A stretch of 64,000 bases of DNA, taken from positions 1 to 64,000 of the forward strand of contig CAUJHS010000102.1 in the NCBI GenBank assembly GCA_963204915.1. Reading direction: 5' to 3'. The notes under the pieces are model-generated. The model was given only the letters and a program-made list of their open reading frames with translations, searched no databases and was not told where the DNA came from. Position 1 is the first letter of the stretch. Each line of letters begins with the position of its first letter. Made by a program: the position numbers and the translations under genes. Positions 45,025 to 54,005 of the stretch are shown here, in pieces. The stretch is from Planctomycetota bacterium. Lineage in GTDB: Bacteria; Planctomycetota; Planctomycetia; Pirellulales; Pirellulaceae.

Positions 45025-45426
45025 ATGGCGAAAGCCACTTCTGCATCAGCGGCGACCAAAAAACGCAAGACGCGGCGTAATGTCACCCAAGGCGTTGCTC
45101 ATATTAAGGCGACGTTTAACAATACCGTTGTTACAATCACGGATACCAAAGGCGACACGCTTTGTTGGGCCAGCGCCGGCACAAGCGGCTTCAAGGGAAG
45201 TCGTAAAAGTACGCCATTTGCGGGTCAATGCGCCGCGCAGCAAGCGGCGGAAAAGGCCTCGAAATTTGGTGTAAAAGAGTTGGAAGTGCTGGTTAAGGGC
45301 CCTGGGGCCGGCCGGGAAAGCGCCGTTACCGCCCTTCAGTCGGCAGGTCTATCGGTAAAATCGATTGAAGACGTCACGCCGATTCCGCACAATGGCTGTC
45401 GGCCGCCCAAGCGCCGTCGCGTTTAG
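45025..45426 (+). CDS. rpsK: 30S ribosomal protein S11
   Basis: A 133-residue protein. Motifs: [62 protein letters not shown], then [18 protein letters not shown] and the closing [18 protein letters not shown]. The Ala/Lys-rich N-terminus is slightly longer than in E. coli. The start at 45025 has GGAGGGG upstream and is preferred to the longer frame. S11 forms part of the platform near the mRNA exit. In many bacteria rpsD follows; here rpoA follows directly. Confidence 0.96.
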   Translation: MAKATSASAATKKRKTRRNVTQGVAHIKATFNNTVVTITDTKGDTLCWASAGTSGFKGSRKSTPFAGQCAAQQAAEKASKFGVKELEVLVKGPGAGRESAVTALQSAGLSVKSIEDVTPIPHNGCRPPKRRRV

Positions 45427-45543
45427 TCGCGGTCAAATTTGTCGCCGTTGCGTCGTTGTGTAATTTTGCCGAAGGTCTTGCGCCTTCGGCTTTTGCGATT
45501 GCCGAACAAATTATTCGTATTTCCGCTTCATTGGAACATAAGA

Positions 45544-46536
45544 ATGCACATTCGATGGCGTGGGCTTGAATTGCCCAGCATGGTCCGGTGTGAGACCGAA
45601 ACCCTGACGCCCACTTACGGAAAGTTCATTGCAGAACCCTTTGAGCGCGGGTTCGGAACGACTATTGGCAACAGTTTGCGTCGGATTTTGCTTTCGAGCT
45701 TGGAAGGCGCCGCCGTGACGCAAATTAAGGTGCGCGGGGCTCAGCATGAATTTACAAATATTCCCGGCGTTTTGGAGGACGTGACGGACATCGTTCTCAA
45801 TGTGAAGTCTTTGGTAGTGAAGAAGCACACGGATGCGACGAAAGTCATCACGGTTGAGAAAAGCACCAAGGGCACCATTACCGGTGCTGACGTGCAGGTT
45901 GATCCCGATGTTGAAATTGTTAACAAGAATCACGTTCTCGCAACGTTAACGGAAGACGTACCGTTCTTCATGGAAATGGTGGTCGAAAACGGCCGGAGTT
46001 ACGTGCCGGCCACGGAGCATAGCTCCGGCGAACATGAAATCGGCATTATTCCGATCGACGCGGTGTTTAGCCCGGTTCGACGCGCGCATTTTGAAGTCGA
46101 GCAAACGCGGGTTGGTCAAAAGACCAATTACGACAAGTTGACGCTTGAAATCTGGACGGATGGTTCCATTACGCCGGAAATGGCGTTGGTGGAGTCGGCG
46201 AAGATCCTGCGAAAACATCTTAACCCGTTTGTCCAATATACCGAATTGGGGGGGCGCGTTCATTCGTCAACGCGCAGCGGTTCGGGTGGGGTTGATCCTG
46301 CCCTAGAGCAAAAGCTCAATATGCCCATAACACAATTGAGCCTCTCAGTTCGAGCTGCGAATTGCCTTGAATCGGAAAAGATTCATACCGTACGCGAACT
46401 TGTCGTCCGTAATGAAGATCAGTTGCTCGAGATTCGGAATTTCGGTGAAACCACGCTGACGGAGGTTCGGGAAAAGCTATCGGACCTTGGGCTGCACTTA
46501 GGAATGCGAGTTCCGTCGGCGCCGGTCAACCGTTAA
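45544..46536 (+). CDS. rpoA: DNA-directed RNA polymerase subunit alpha
   Basis: A 330-residue protein of normal length. The N-terminal domain (about 1-235) for dimerisation and assembly contains [20 protein letters not shown] and [20 protein letters not shown]. The C-terminal domain (about 260-325), which binds UP elements and activators, contains [25 protein letters not shown] and [15 protein letters not shown]. The start at 45544 is chosen because planctomycete RpoA begins with [11 protein letters not shown]-like sequence, seen here as [11 protein letters not shown]; the frame is open upstream to 45439. It is in the ribosomal operon, 117 bases after rpsK. Confidence 0.95.
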   Translation: MHIRWRGLELPSMVRCETETLTPTYGKFIAEPFERGFGTTIGNSLRRILLSSLEGAAVTQIKVRGAQHEFTNIPGVLEDVTDIVLNVKSLVVKKHTDATKVITVEKSTKGTITGADVQVDPDVEIVNKNHVLATLTEDVPFFMEMVVENGRSYVPATEHSSGEHEIGIIPIDAVFSPVRRAHFEVEQTRVGQKTNYDKLTLEIWTDGSITPEMALVESAKILRKHLNPFVQYTELGGRVHSSTRSGSGGVDPALEQKLNMPITQLSLSVRAANCLESEKIHTVRELVVRNEDQLLEIRNFGETTLTEVREKLSDLGLHLGMRVPSAPVNR

Positions 46537-46613
46537 TCAGTTCAATATTCTTCGATCATGCAATGGATGGGTGGAAGGCGTTCCTTCTGCCGTATTTTGG
46601 GAAAGCTTCCGCT

Positions 46614-47273
46614 ATGCGACATCGACGAAAAGGCCGTAAACTCGGAAGGACTGCTCCTCATCGCCAGGCAATGCTGCGGAACCTCGCTGCAAGCCTCTTT
46701 TTGACTGAGGGTGAGTTTGACGAGGATATTCACGAGAACATTCCAAAGATTAAGGGCCGCGTCATTACGACGGTTCCCAAGGCGAAAGAAGCCCGCCGGG
46801 TGGTCGAACGGTGTATCACCATCGCCCGCAAGGCCCTTAAGCATCAAGACGAGGCGAGCAAGTACGCAACGACGGCGCATCGCCACCGCAATGTGGAGGA
46901 GTACAAACAGTGGCGCAAGAGCGAGGACTGGCGTAAATGGTCGCACGCCATGGCCCCGGTTGTTACCGCACGTCGTCGTGCTATGCAGTTACTTGGCGAT
47001 AAGGCGGCAGTAAGGATCCTTTTTGACACTGTCGCACCGCGCTACGTCGATCGCAACGGCGGTTATACTCGCGTGCTCCGATTGGCGAAGCCGCGATTGG
47101 GTGACGCCGGAGACCGTGCAATCCTTGAGTTCGTGGGCGTGCGAGATCGGCAGATCCAACGTAGCGAAAAGCCCGCTTTCGGCGATGAAGGCGAACGTCA
47201 AGATGACGCGAAGGGTCAGGATTCCCCCGTGGCGACTCAAGACGCCGGCGCAACCGCCGTGGAACAAGGGTAA
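46614..47273 (+). CDS. rplQ: 50S ribosomal protein L17, enlarged
   Basis: A 219-residue L17, compared with about 115-130 in most bacteria. The core is clear: MRHRRKGRKLGRTAPHRQAM, TTVPKAKEARRVVERCITIA, AVRILFDTVAPRYVDRNGGYTRVLRL and the end ILEFVGVRDR. It differs by an insertion of about 19 residues after NLAASLFL (acidic, TEGEFDEDIHENIPKIKGR), a charged insertion of about 45 residues near 75-120 (VEEYKQWRKSEDWRKWSHA), and an acidic tail of about 40 residues. The start at 46614 has GGGAAAG upstream. It is the last gene of the operon, followed by a strong terminator. Confidence 0.94.
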   Translation: MRHRRKGRKLGRTAPHRQAMLRNLAASLFLTEGEFDEDIHENIPKIKGRVITTVPKAKEARRVVERCITIARKALKHQDEASKYATTAHRHRNVEEYKQWRKSEDWRKWSHAMAPVVTARRRAMQLLGDKAAVRILFDTVAPRYVDRNGGYTRVLRLAKPRLGDAGDRAILEFVGVRDRQIQRSEKPAFGDEGERQDDAKGQDSPVATQDAGATAVEQG

Positions 47274-47312
47274 CGTTCTGAGGCGAGAACGGTTCATCGT
47301 TGTAAATGATTA

Positions 47313-47351
47313 ACGCACAGGGGCTTTCGCCTCTGTGCGTGTTGTTTTTTC
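47313..47351 (+). terminator. Intrinsic terminator of the ribosomal operon
   Basis: ACGCACAGGGGC and GCCTCTGTGCGT pair over 12 bases (one G-U pair) around a TTTC loop. GTTGTTTTTT follows directly. It lies 40 bases past the rplQ stop codon, which fits the end of the rpmJ-rplQ transcript. Confidence 0.9.
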
Positions 47352-47436
47352 GGTTCGCCTTCATCGTAAGGGCCTCTACGGCTAGCATACGATTAACAAG
47401 GCGATACTCGTGTGAAGCCACCGAAATCGACGGCGC

Positions 47437-48051
47437 ATGTCTCGTTTTCTTCAGGGTGCGGCGACACGTCACAAGGTCGGTTTTGACTTTACAGATCGCA
47501 TGCGGCGACTGTGCGAAGACGTCGTCGAACGGTTGCCCGCCATGCAACATATCCGGATGGCTGAAGTCGCGGTATGTTTCGCTCAAGCTCGCAAGGCGGT
47601 GCGGCATGGCTTACACGCGACGCTGACTCCTCTCCGCTTTGAGGGAGGGGCGGTAACTCAGCGTCGTGCACGTCGCACCTACGCCATTCAGCGTGTGTTC
47701 GATGAAACGGGGCGGGAAATGCTCTATGTGCTTAAGTTCTATCTGCCCCGTTTCCTCGATACCTCTTTCGAGGAAAAACTGACCACCGTTTTTCACGAAC
47801 TTTGGCACATTAGCCCAGAGTTTAACGGGGATTTGCGACGTCATCATGGCCGCTGCTATGCACATACGCATTCGCAGAAAGAATATGACGCGGAGATGGC
47901 GCGAATGTGGAGGGAGTGGCTCGCGCTTTCCCCGCCGGAGCACTTGTTCGACTTTATGCGTTACCGTTTTTCCGACCTAGAAGCAATCCATGGAAACATT
48001 TTTGGACTGAAATTGCCGCATCCCAAGCTTCTGCCTATTATTGATCATTGA
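47437..48051 (+). CDS. Putative metallopeptidase (HELWH zinc site)
   Basis: A 204-residue cytoplasmic protein. The zinc motif is FHELWH near residues 120-125 (HExxH). A His-rich stretch follows (HHGRCYAHTHS, about 137-147) that may supply the third ligand. Length and layout resemble small SprT-like or phage-type putative metallopeptidases. The N-terminal 110 residues fold with the zinc site (HIRMAEVAVCFAQAR, then EMLYVLKFYLPRFLDTSFEEKLTTV). The substrate is unknown. It follows the ribosomal terminator and so has its own promoter, and it converges with the FHA gene. Confidence 0.7.
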   Translation: MSRFLQGAATRHKVGFDFTDRMRRLCEDVVERLPAMQHIRMAEVAVCFAQARKAVRHGLHATLTPLRFEGGAVTQRRARRTYAIQRVFDETGREMLYVLKFYLPRFLDTSFEEKLTTVFHELWHISPEFNGDLRRHHGRCYAHTHSQKEYDAEMARMWREWLALSPPEHLFDFMRYRFSDLEAIHGNIFGLKLPHPKLLPIIDH

Positions 48052-48069
48052 CAAGATTGACCGGACCGA

Positions 48070-48094
48070 CCACCCACTGAGGTGGGGTGTTTTG
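48070..48094. terminator. Weak hairpin between convergent genes
   Basis: CCACC and GGTGG pair around a CACTGA loop, with GGTGTTTT following on the plus strand. It lies just past the stop of the metallopeptidase gene (48051) and before that of the FHA gene. It may terminate the plus-strand gene. The stem is short, so confidence is low. Confidence 0.4.
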
Positions 48095-48131
48095 CAGTAA
48101 GTCGAGTTAAGTTGGGAAGTCCGCTCAAGAT

Positions 48132-48818
48132 TTAGCGGCGTTTGAAGAGTTTCTTCAGGGTTTCGGAAGCTGCTTCACGGGTGTTCCCGGTTTGCGAGCC
48201 CTCGGTCTTGGGTAGTTTTCCTGGATTCTTTAAGTCCGGCAGTTTTCGCTTCTTGTCCGCAAGGGTTTCTTGGGTCGCTTCGCCCGCAATCGTTTCCCCC
48301 AATCCCAGCGGGAGTCCATCCTCGCCTTGCACGTGATGCGTATCGTCCAATTTGAACTGCCGTGTTTCGGGCAGGGTTGTGCGGCGCAAGCGGTCAAGTT
48401 CATCGGCCTCCTCCAACCATGAAGTAATGTCCGATTCGATGTCTTCCTCATTTGGAACCGATGCCGTCCGCGCTGCGGCCTCCTTGACGGATTCAACCTT
48501 CGGCCGTTTTGTCGCCCCAAGGGTATGGTCAATTAAGACATCAAATTCAAGTGGCCCGACCTGCAGGATATCGCCCGTCGACAAAATGTGTTGGCCTTCA
48601 ATAAGGTTCCCGTTAACCAATGTGCCGTTCTTGCTTTTCAAATCGCGAACCGCAACATGGGATTCGCCCACCAGCACAGCACAATGACGGCGACTGATCA
48701 TGTCGCTTTTTGCCTTAAGGTGGCAACCTTCGCCGCGGCCGATGATGAAATGAGGACCTTGAATTGCGAGTTCACGACCCGCATTTGAGCCTTGCCGCAC
48801 CCGAAGCTTAACGTTCAT
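48132..48818 (-). CDS. FHA-domain protein
   Basis: A 228-residue cytoplasmic protein. Residues 1-95 form an FHA domain that binds phosphothreonine peptides: HFIIGRGEGCHLKAKSDMIS carries the Gly-Arg pair, followed by the SRRHC motif; DLKSKNGTLVNG is the second conserved part. The rest is charged and disordered, with a basic end (ETLKKLFKRR). It is a likely reader of the Ser/Thr kinases that are abundant in this genome, including the active one at 4426. The gene is alone between a convergent gene and a terminator. Confidence 0.85.
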   Translation of the reverse strand: MNVKLRVRQGSNAGRELAIQGPHFIIGRGEGCHLKAKSDMISRRHCAVLVGESHVAVRDLKSKNGTLVNGNLIEGQHILSTGDILQVGPLEFDVLIDHTLGATKRPKVESVKEAAARTASVPNEEDIESDITSWLEEADELDRLRRTTLPETRQFKLDDTHHVQGEDGLPLGLGETIAGEATQETLADKKRKLPDLKNPGKLPKTEGSQTGNTREAASETLKKLFKRR

Positions 48819-49143
48819 GTATACCTCGTACCCTAACGATAGTTCGCCCTTTTAATGGGGCAAAACAATCAATCGACCGGGACAATTGTGTAAAAACGAA
48901 CCGCCTAACGAGTACCTCTGCGCACGACCACGAACTGCCACCGATCGCGCGAAGAAACTTGGAAATGTTGCGAATTCGTCCCCTTCTAAACAACGTCCGA
49001 CACGAGCTACAACCTATAGAAATTCCGCCAAGCTCGGAGCGAAACAAAGGGAAACTATCGCCATCTTAGCAAGGGTCTAGATATAAAGGCGAACTGCCGC
49101 TAGGCCCAAAATCTTTTTCCGCACTTGTAAGGTATCAAGAATG
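48819..49143. other. Intergenic region upstream of the FHA gene
   Basis: About 325 bases between the FHA gene start and the terminator of the lipoate-ligase-like gene. No supported coding frame or RNA gene is seen. It should hold the FHA gene promoter (minus strand). Confidence 0.45.
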
Positions 49144-49174
49144 GCAAAAAACAAAAATTACCCTAAGTGGTAAT
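49144..49174 (-). terminator. Intrinsic terminator after the gcvPB/lipoate-ligase unit
   Basis: On the minus strand ATTACC and GGTAAT form a 6-base stem with a 6-base loop, followed by TTTTGTTTTTTG. It starts nine bases beyond the stop codon of the ligase gene. The stem is short and AT-rich but the T-run is long. Confidence 0.65.
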
Positions 49175-49182
49175 CCTGACCC

Positions 49183-49932
49183 CTACTTTAGGAGTGTCCA
49201 GCGGGGGGATTGGTATTTGTTTGCCGCAATTTTGCGCACCTTGTTTGTTTCGTCGGATGAAAGTGATGCTGGTGAAAAATCCAATCCGAGGAATTCCGAA
49301 ATCCACGCCAACCATTCTGCCCGCAGTTCATCGAGGCTAATGCTTGAACTGCTAAGTTCTCTTATACCAAGGAGTTCTGGCGCGGAATGTGAGGACTCGA
49401 ATAGAACGCTTCCATGCTGCAAAACTGCGTTGTGTTTACGCCTTTGGGCGCTTCCGCCTACCTTCCGGTCGTTTAGGAGAACGTCACCCTCGGCCTGCCG
49501 TAGGAAGCACAGAAACGGTTCGTTCGCGGCTGGGATTTTCGTGGCGGATTCTCGCAACTTGGCATCAATTTCAAAGTTACGCAGCGCACCTACCAGGCAC
49601 CGGTGGATCGCTCGATAGAGATCGCTTGCATCGCAGCGTATTCGATCCTGCACCGGTGAGGCAAAACTGTAGGTAAGCTCGTGATGGTGCAGAATGGCGC
49701 CACCGCCTGACGAACGCCTCACTACGGCGCACTGGGAGCTTGCTGGATGTTTTTCGCGTTCTGTATACCGTTGAAAATATCCCAAGGACAGTGTTGGCTC
49801 TGACCATTGATAGATACGCAAGGTAGGACCGTTCACGGCGGCCGACTCCAGCAGAACTTCATCAACCGCCATATTCCAAGCGCCGTCGCGTGGATCGTCG
49901 AGGATGAGTCGCACCTTCACTGGGCAGACCAT
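49183..49932 (-). CDS. Lipoate-protein ligase A family protein
   Basis: A 249-residue protein of the biotin/lipoate ligase fold. Conserved parts: AWNMAVDEVLL, RIYQWSEPTLSLGYFQ, VVRRSSGGGAILHHHELTYS (residues 71-89, the RRxSGGG loop), and DRKVGGSAQRR near 154, which holds the lipoate-contacting Lys. It probably attaches lipoate or octanoate to carrier proteins such as GcvH. It lacks the C-terminal accessory domain of E. coli LplA. The gene overlaps the end of gcvPB by 16 bases (or is nearly abutted if GTG at 49920 is used), which fits a role in lipoylation for the glycine cleavage system. Octanoyltransferase (LipM-like) activity is an alternative. Confidence 0.83.
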   Translation of the reverse strand: MVCPVKVRLILDDPRDGAWNMAVDEVLLESAAVNGPTLRIYQWSEPTLSLGYFQRYTEREKHPASSQCAVVRRSSGGGAILHHHELTYSFASPVQDRIRCDASDLYRAIHRCLVGALRNFEIDAKLRESATKIPAANEPFLCFLRQAEGDVLLNDRKVGGSAQRRKHNAVLQHGSVLFESSHSAPELLGIRELSSSSISLDELRAEWLAWISEFLGLDFSPASLSSDETNKVRKIAANKYQSPRWTLLK

Positions 49933-51374
49933 TTCATACGTGGTTTCTTGGCCGCCTGAACTTCGTCAGGTCGGCTGATTAACGTCGTGTGTGGGGCCTC
50001 ATGCAATAGTTCCGCGGTTTCCCCGGTAACGTGAAACAAGGTTTGTGCAAAAGCGTCGAGCGTATCCTTGCTTTCCGTTTCCGTGGGCTCGATCATCATC
50101 GCTTCCGGAGCGGTGAGCGGGAAATACACCGTGGGTGCGTGAAAGCCCGAATCGAGAAGGCGTTTGGCGAGATCCATGGCCGTAACTCCCCGTTCTTTCT
50201 TGAGCTTCGACGCTGACGCGACAAACTCATGCATACAGCGGTCTCCGTGCGGTGTGGGAAGAAAGTGTCGCACTTTGCTCAAGAGGTAATTAGCGTTGAG
50301 CACGGCATTTTCAGAAACATCCTCCAGCCCTTGCGGGCCATACGTTCGAATGTACGCATACGCTCGAATCAACACGCCCACGTTCCCGAAGAATGAGCGA
50401 ACACGGCCAATCGACTTCGGCCGATCGAAATCCAAACGGTAATGGCCTTGGTCTTTGATGACCACCGGCTTGGGAAGATATGGCGTCAAACGATGACTCA
50501 CGCAAATTGGCCCCGCGCCAGGGCCTCCCCCTCCGTGGGGTCCACTGAATGTCTTGTGAGGGTTGAAATGCATCATATCTGCGCCGAAATCACCTGGTCG
50601 CGTCTTTCCCAAAATGGCGTTCATGTTTGCGCCATCCAGATAAATCAGGCCTCCTAATTCGTGAACGAGACCCGCAATTTGCCCAACTTGAGGATCAAAT
50701 AGTCCCAGCGTGTTGGGATTGGTGATCATAAAAACGGCCACATTATGGCCTAGTTTGGCCGCTAAGTCGCCCATGTCGACGAAGCCTTGGGAGTTGCTCT
50801 TCACCGTTACTGTGTCGAAACCTGCCATCGCCGCACTCGCGGGATTCGTGCCATGTGAGCTGTCTGGCGTCAACACGACGGTTCGATTCTCACCCAAATC
50901 GCGGAAATACGCTGCAGCCACCATTAGCGCCGCCAACTCACCATGAGCCCCTGCTGCTGGTTGAAGCGAAACCCCAGGAAGACCTGAGATTTCCGCAAGC
51001 ATGGACTGAAGTTCGAAAAGAAGGCCGAGTAAACCTTGAATCGTGTCTTCGGGTTGATAAGGGTGAAGCTCTAGAAACCCGGGTAACGACGCAAGACGCT
51101 CGTTCCGCTTGGGGTTGTACTTCATGGTGCACGAGCCCAAGGGGTAAAAATGCGTGTCGACCGACATGTTGAGCGTCGATAGATTCGAGAAATGTCGTAC
51201 GACTTCGGGTTCGGCCAGTTCCGGTAATGGAGGCGGAGTTTCCGCTAGGACATCCGAGGGAATAAGGTCCGTTAGCGGCTTATCCGGCGTGTCCGACGCG
51301 GGAAAGCGTACGGCACGTCGACCAGATCGCGATAATTCGAACAATAATTGCGTTGATAGGTGGTTGCGCGACAT
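49917..51374 (-). CDS. gcvPB: Glycine dehydrogenase (decarboxylating) subunit 2
   Basis: A 485-residue PLP subunit of the glycine cleavage system P-protein (two-subunit type); it decarboxylates glycine and passes aminomethyl to lipoylated GcvH. Motifs: NMSVDTHFYPLGSCTMKYNP, QPAAGAHGELAALM, DSSHGTNPASAAMAGF, and the Schiff-base Lys in HFNPHKTFSGPHGGGGPGAG near residue 273. The start at 51374 (MSRNHLSTQLLFELS) fits the family N-terminus; ATG at 51395 and TTG at 51407 are in frame upstream. gcvPA, gcvH and gcvT are not adjacent, although they usually sit upstream in planctomycetes. The ligase gene follows with overlap. Confidence 0.93.
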   Translation of the reverse strand: MSRNHLSTQLLFELSRSGRRAVRFPASDTPDKPLTDLIPSDVLAETPPPLPELAEPEVVRHFSNLSTLNMSVDTHFYPLGSCTMKYNPKRNERLASLPGFLELHPYQPEDTIQGLLGLLFELQSMLAEISGLPGVSLQPAAGAHGELAALMVAAAYFRDLGENRTVVLTPDSSHGTNPASAAMAGFDTVTVKSNSQGFVDMGDLAAKLGHNVAVFMITNPNTLGLFDPQVGQIAGLVHELGGLIYLDGANMNAILGKTRPGDFGADMMHFNPHKTFSGPHGGGGPGAGPICVSHRLTPYLPKPVVIKDQGHYRLDFDRPKSIGRVRSFFGNVGVLIRAYAYIRTYGPQGLEDVSENAVLNANYLLSKVRHFLPTPHGDRCMHEFVASASKLKKERGVTAMDLAKRLLDSGFHAPTVYFPLTAPEAMMIEPTETESKDTLDAFAQTLFHVTGETAELLHEAPHTTLISRPDEVQAAKKPRMKWSAQ

Positions 51375-51505
51375 AGAAAACTGTTGACGGAGCATCCCTG
51401 AGCTCAAAACGAAGAGAAAACCTCACACGGTTTTATCCTAGCGTTATCTCCCCCAGGACGTAAACGCGCCTTGGCTTCGACGGCGCAGCCCCCGTCGGCC
51501 CCTGC

Positions 51506-52258
51506 TTAGTGTCGACGTTCGTGACGACGGGCCAATTCATCGCGTAATGTCGCTGCCAGCTCGTACTGTTCCGAGGCGATCGCCTCGGAAAGCCGTTCTT
51601 GCAACGTACGACCCACATTGTAATGGTCGCGCAGCGATTCCCGCAGTTCGATAAGTCGTTCTACGAGGTCGTCTTCTTCGAAGTGCTCTTCAGCTTCGTA
51701 GTCTTCAAAGACCCGGCGAATCCGATCCAGACCATCGTTGATCGCCTGCACGGCGGACTCGGGTCCGGAACCGTCTTCGAGCTCTGCTAACGCAGCCGCC
51801 TGCGTGCGATGAAACAGCACGAAAGGACGGTACTGTTCGTGGGAAAGCGTCCACTGATCATCCGGCGAATGTTTGCGGCAAAAATCCATGAACGCAAGGG
51901 TATGGTCGGCGTCTCGCACCGCGTCGGCGAAACGACGCAGCGCCAGCCAACAAATACGCCGGTGATAAAACTGCACGAACTCGCGATCTGCTTCACTGCA
52001 TTGGGTTTCATCCAGGGTGAATGTTTCCCCTACCCGGACGCTCTCGGTAAGAAGATAGTCGTAATACGTTTCGCATCCGTTTGGCCGAGCGCCATCGGGT
52101 CGTCCTGAAGTCTCTAATTGCAGTACGCCCATGTCCACTCGCATTTGGATCACGTCTCGGGCATCCGTGCCCGCGACAATCCGAACGCTGACCGTTTCAG
52201 GGTCGTACGGCCAGTCGCGCAGAATATGATCGAGGTGCTGTGCTCGGCGTCGCGGCAT
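51506..52258 (-). CDS. UVR-motif protein of unknown function
   Basis: A 250-residue cytoplasmic protein. The C-terminus (about 215-247, LQERLSEAIASEQYELAATLRDELARR) is a UVR motif, the short helical hairpin found in UvrB, UvrC, ClpC and McsA. The rest is not McsA-like: it lacks the Cys pairs. The N-terminus (VSVRIVAGTDARDVIQMRVDMGVLQ) is beta-rich, and the middle is helical with Trp/Arg/Asp residues (RRICWLALRRFADAVRDADHTLAFMDFC). The family is not known to me beyond planctomycetes. It is upstream of gcvPB on the same strand, with a gap of about 130 bases. Confidence 0.7.
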   Translation of the reverse strand: MPRRRAQHLDHILRDWPYDPETVSVRIVAGTDARDVIQMRVDMGVLQLETSGRPDGARPNGCETYYDYLLTESVRVGETFTLDETQCSEADREFVQFYHRRICWLALRRFADAVRDADHTLAFMDFCRKHSPDDQWTLSHEQYRPFVLFHRTQAAALAELEDGSGPESAVQAINDGLDRIRRVFEDYEAEEHFEEDDLVERLIELRESLRDHYNVGRTLQERLSEAIASEQYELAATLRDELARRHERRH

Positions 52259-52456
52259 AGTCGGCTCATGGAGGCGCTAGGCGCCAATAGAGTAAAGCGT
52301 GCTACTACGATTCTTACTTGTCAATTATAGCCGCACGAAGCTTGCCAGCTACCGCGGCGCTCCGGGTGAAAATTGTTGCGTTGTAAGACGCCGTGTGTTA
52401 ATCTCACCCTCACCAAATTCCCGCCCTTGCTCCTCTCGCTTAAGCTCTTGGTCGCC

Positions 52457-53833
52457 ATGCTCAACGTAACGGACCGTGGAACGGTAAAAACGTGTGACGG
52501 CGTAACCCGTCGCGATTTTCTGCAAGTTGGCACGTTGGGCGCCATCGGACTTTCGCTGCCTCAGATCTTGGCGGCGGAATCGATGGGGGCGGTATCGAAG
52601 GAACATGATCGGCGCTCGTGCATCATGATTTTCAATTTGGGGGCGCCGAGCCAAATTGACACGTTTGATCCCAAGCCCGAGGCGCCTGCGGAAGTACGCG
52701 GCCCTTTCAAAACGATCTCGACGAAATCCTCGGAAATTCAGTTAACCGAGATACTTCCACGCCACGCCCAGCATGCCGACAAGTTTTCTGTCGTGCGAAG
52801 TTGCTATCACAACGCGGCGGCGGTTCATGATACCGGTCATCAAATGCTGCAAACCGGCCGGTTGTTCACCGGAGGCATTAATACGCCGCATGCAGGCTGC
52901 GCGGTTGCTTACCTACGAGGTCGCCGATCCGACCTGCCGGCTCACGTGCTTCTTCCGGAGCCCATGGGACGGACAGGAGGCAATTTGCCGCACGGCCAGG
53001 ACGCCGGGTTTCTCGGGAAAGCCCATGATCCGTTTTCATTGATGGCCGATCCTGCTCAGCCGGATTTCAAAGTTCCTGATTTGTCGCCTCCGCCCCAGAT
53101 TGGCGAGGCGCGGCTTCAACGTCGTCGTCGCTTGCGCGCTATTGTCGAAGGCGCCATGAGTGCTTTCGAGTCCAGCGAGACCGCCAGTCTGATGGACAGC
53201 AATTTTGAAGCGGCCTACCGAATGATGACCAGCCCTGAGGCTCGTCACGCTTTTGACTTATCGAAAGAGCCTCGAGAAGTCCGAGAAAAGTATGGCATGA
53301 ATCGCTTTGGCCAATGTTGCCTGCTTTCTCGACGCTTGATTGAAGCTGGAGTGCGGTTTGTAACCGTCAACACGTTTTTGACAGTCTTTGATGAAATCAC
53401 ATGGGATATCCATGGTTCCAAGCCTTTTACCTCCATTGAAGGCATGCGCGACATCGTCGCGCCCATGTACGATCAGGCCTACGGCGCCTTGTTGGAAGAC
53501 CTCAATGAGCGCGGACTGTTGGACGAGACCTTGGTGTGTTGCCTTCAGGAGTTCGGCCGAACGCCGCGCGTCAATCCTGCCGGGGGCCGTGACCATTGGC
53601 CCCAATGCTTTTCGACTTATTTTGCGGGCGGTGGCGTGAAGGGTGGTCGAGCAATTGGTGCGAGTGACGAAGCCGGCGCCTATCCGGCCGAACGCCCTGC
53701 GGACCCCTCTGAGGTTGTCGCAACGATTTATCACAGTCTTGGATTCGATTTAGAAACCACGCTTCCCGGTCCCGCCGGTCGCCCCTTCCCTTTGGTCGAT
53801 TTTGGCAAACACGAAATTGCAGAACTGTTCTAA
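52457..53833 (+). CDS. DUF1501 protein with Tat signal (second copy)
   Basis: A 458-residue exported protein. TRRDFLQVGTLGAIGLSLP near residue 16 is a twin-arginine signal. DUF1501 motifs: CIMIFNLGAPSQIDTFDPKP, AVHDTGHQMLQTGR, RRLIEAGVRFVTVN, WDIHGSKPF, EFGRTPRVNPAGGRDHWPQ. It differs clearly from the copy at 18897, so it is not a recent duplicate. The start at 52457 is chosen because the signal follows directly; the frame is open further upstream. It leads a co-directional block with the DUF1549/1553 gene, the cytochrome-WD40 gene and the ceramidase-like gene. Confidence 0.88.
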   Translation: MLNVTDRGTVKTCDGVTRRDFLQVGTLGAIGLSLPQILAAESMGAVSKEHDRRSCIMIFNLGAPSQIDTFDPKPEAPAEVRGPFKTISTKSSEIQLTEILPRHAQHADKFSVVRSCYHNAAAVHDTGHQMLQTGRLFTGGINTPHAGCAVAYLRGRRSDLPAHVLLPEPMGRTGGNLPHGQDAGFLGKAHDPFSLMADPAQPDFKVPDLSPPPQIGEARLQRRRRLRAIVEGAMSAFESSETASLMDSNFEAAYRMMTSPEARHAFDLSKEPREVREKYGMNRFGQCCLLSRRLIEAGVRFVTVNTFLTVFDEITWDIHGSKPFTSIEGMRDIVAPMYDQAYGALLEDLNERGLLDETLVCCLQEFGRTPRVNPAGGRDHWPQCFSTYFAGGGVKGGRAIGASDEAGAYPAERPADPSEVVATIYHSLGFDLETTLPGPAGRPFPLVDFGKHEIAELF

Positions 53834-54005
53834 ACCCGCTTGACGCCTCGCCCGCAGGTGGTCGGCATCGACAAACCGTAGTATCAGAACTTCCTGGGAT
53901 TCCGAACCAGCACGAGGTTTGCGCTGTTCGCTCAAGTGAAGGCTCCACTTTGGCGATGGATCACCAGCCCATACTCACCATTTGCGTAAGTACGCACTGA
54001 TCGTA

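Noticed and set aside
49917-49932. Overlap of gcvPB and the ligase gene considered as a frameshifted fusion
   Set aside because: Both genes have complete family ends and starts. Overlap of a few codons is normal for coupled genes.
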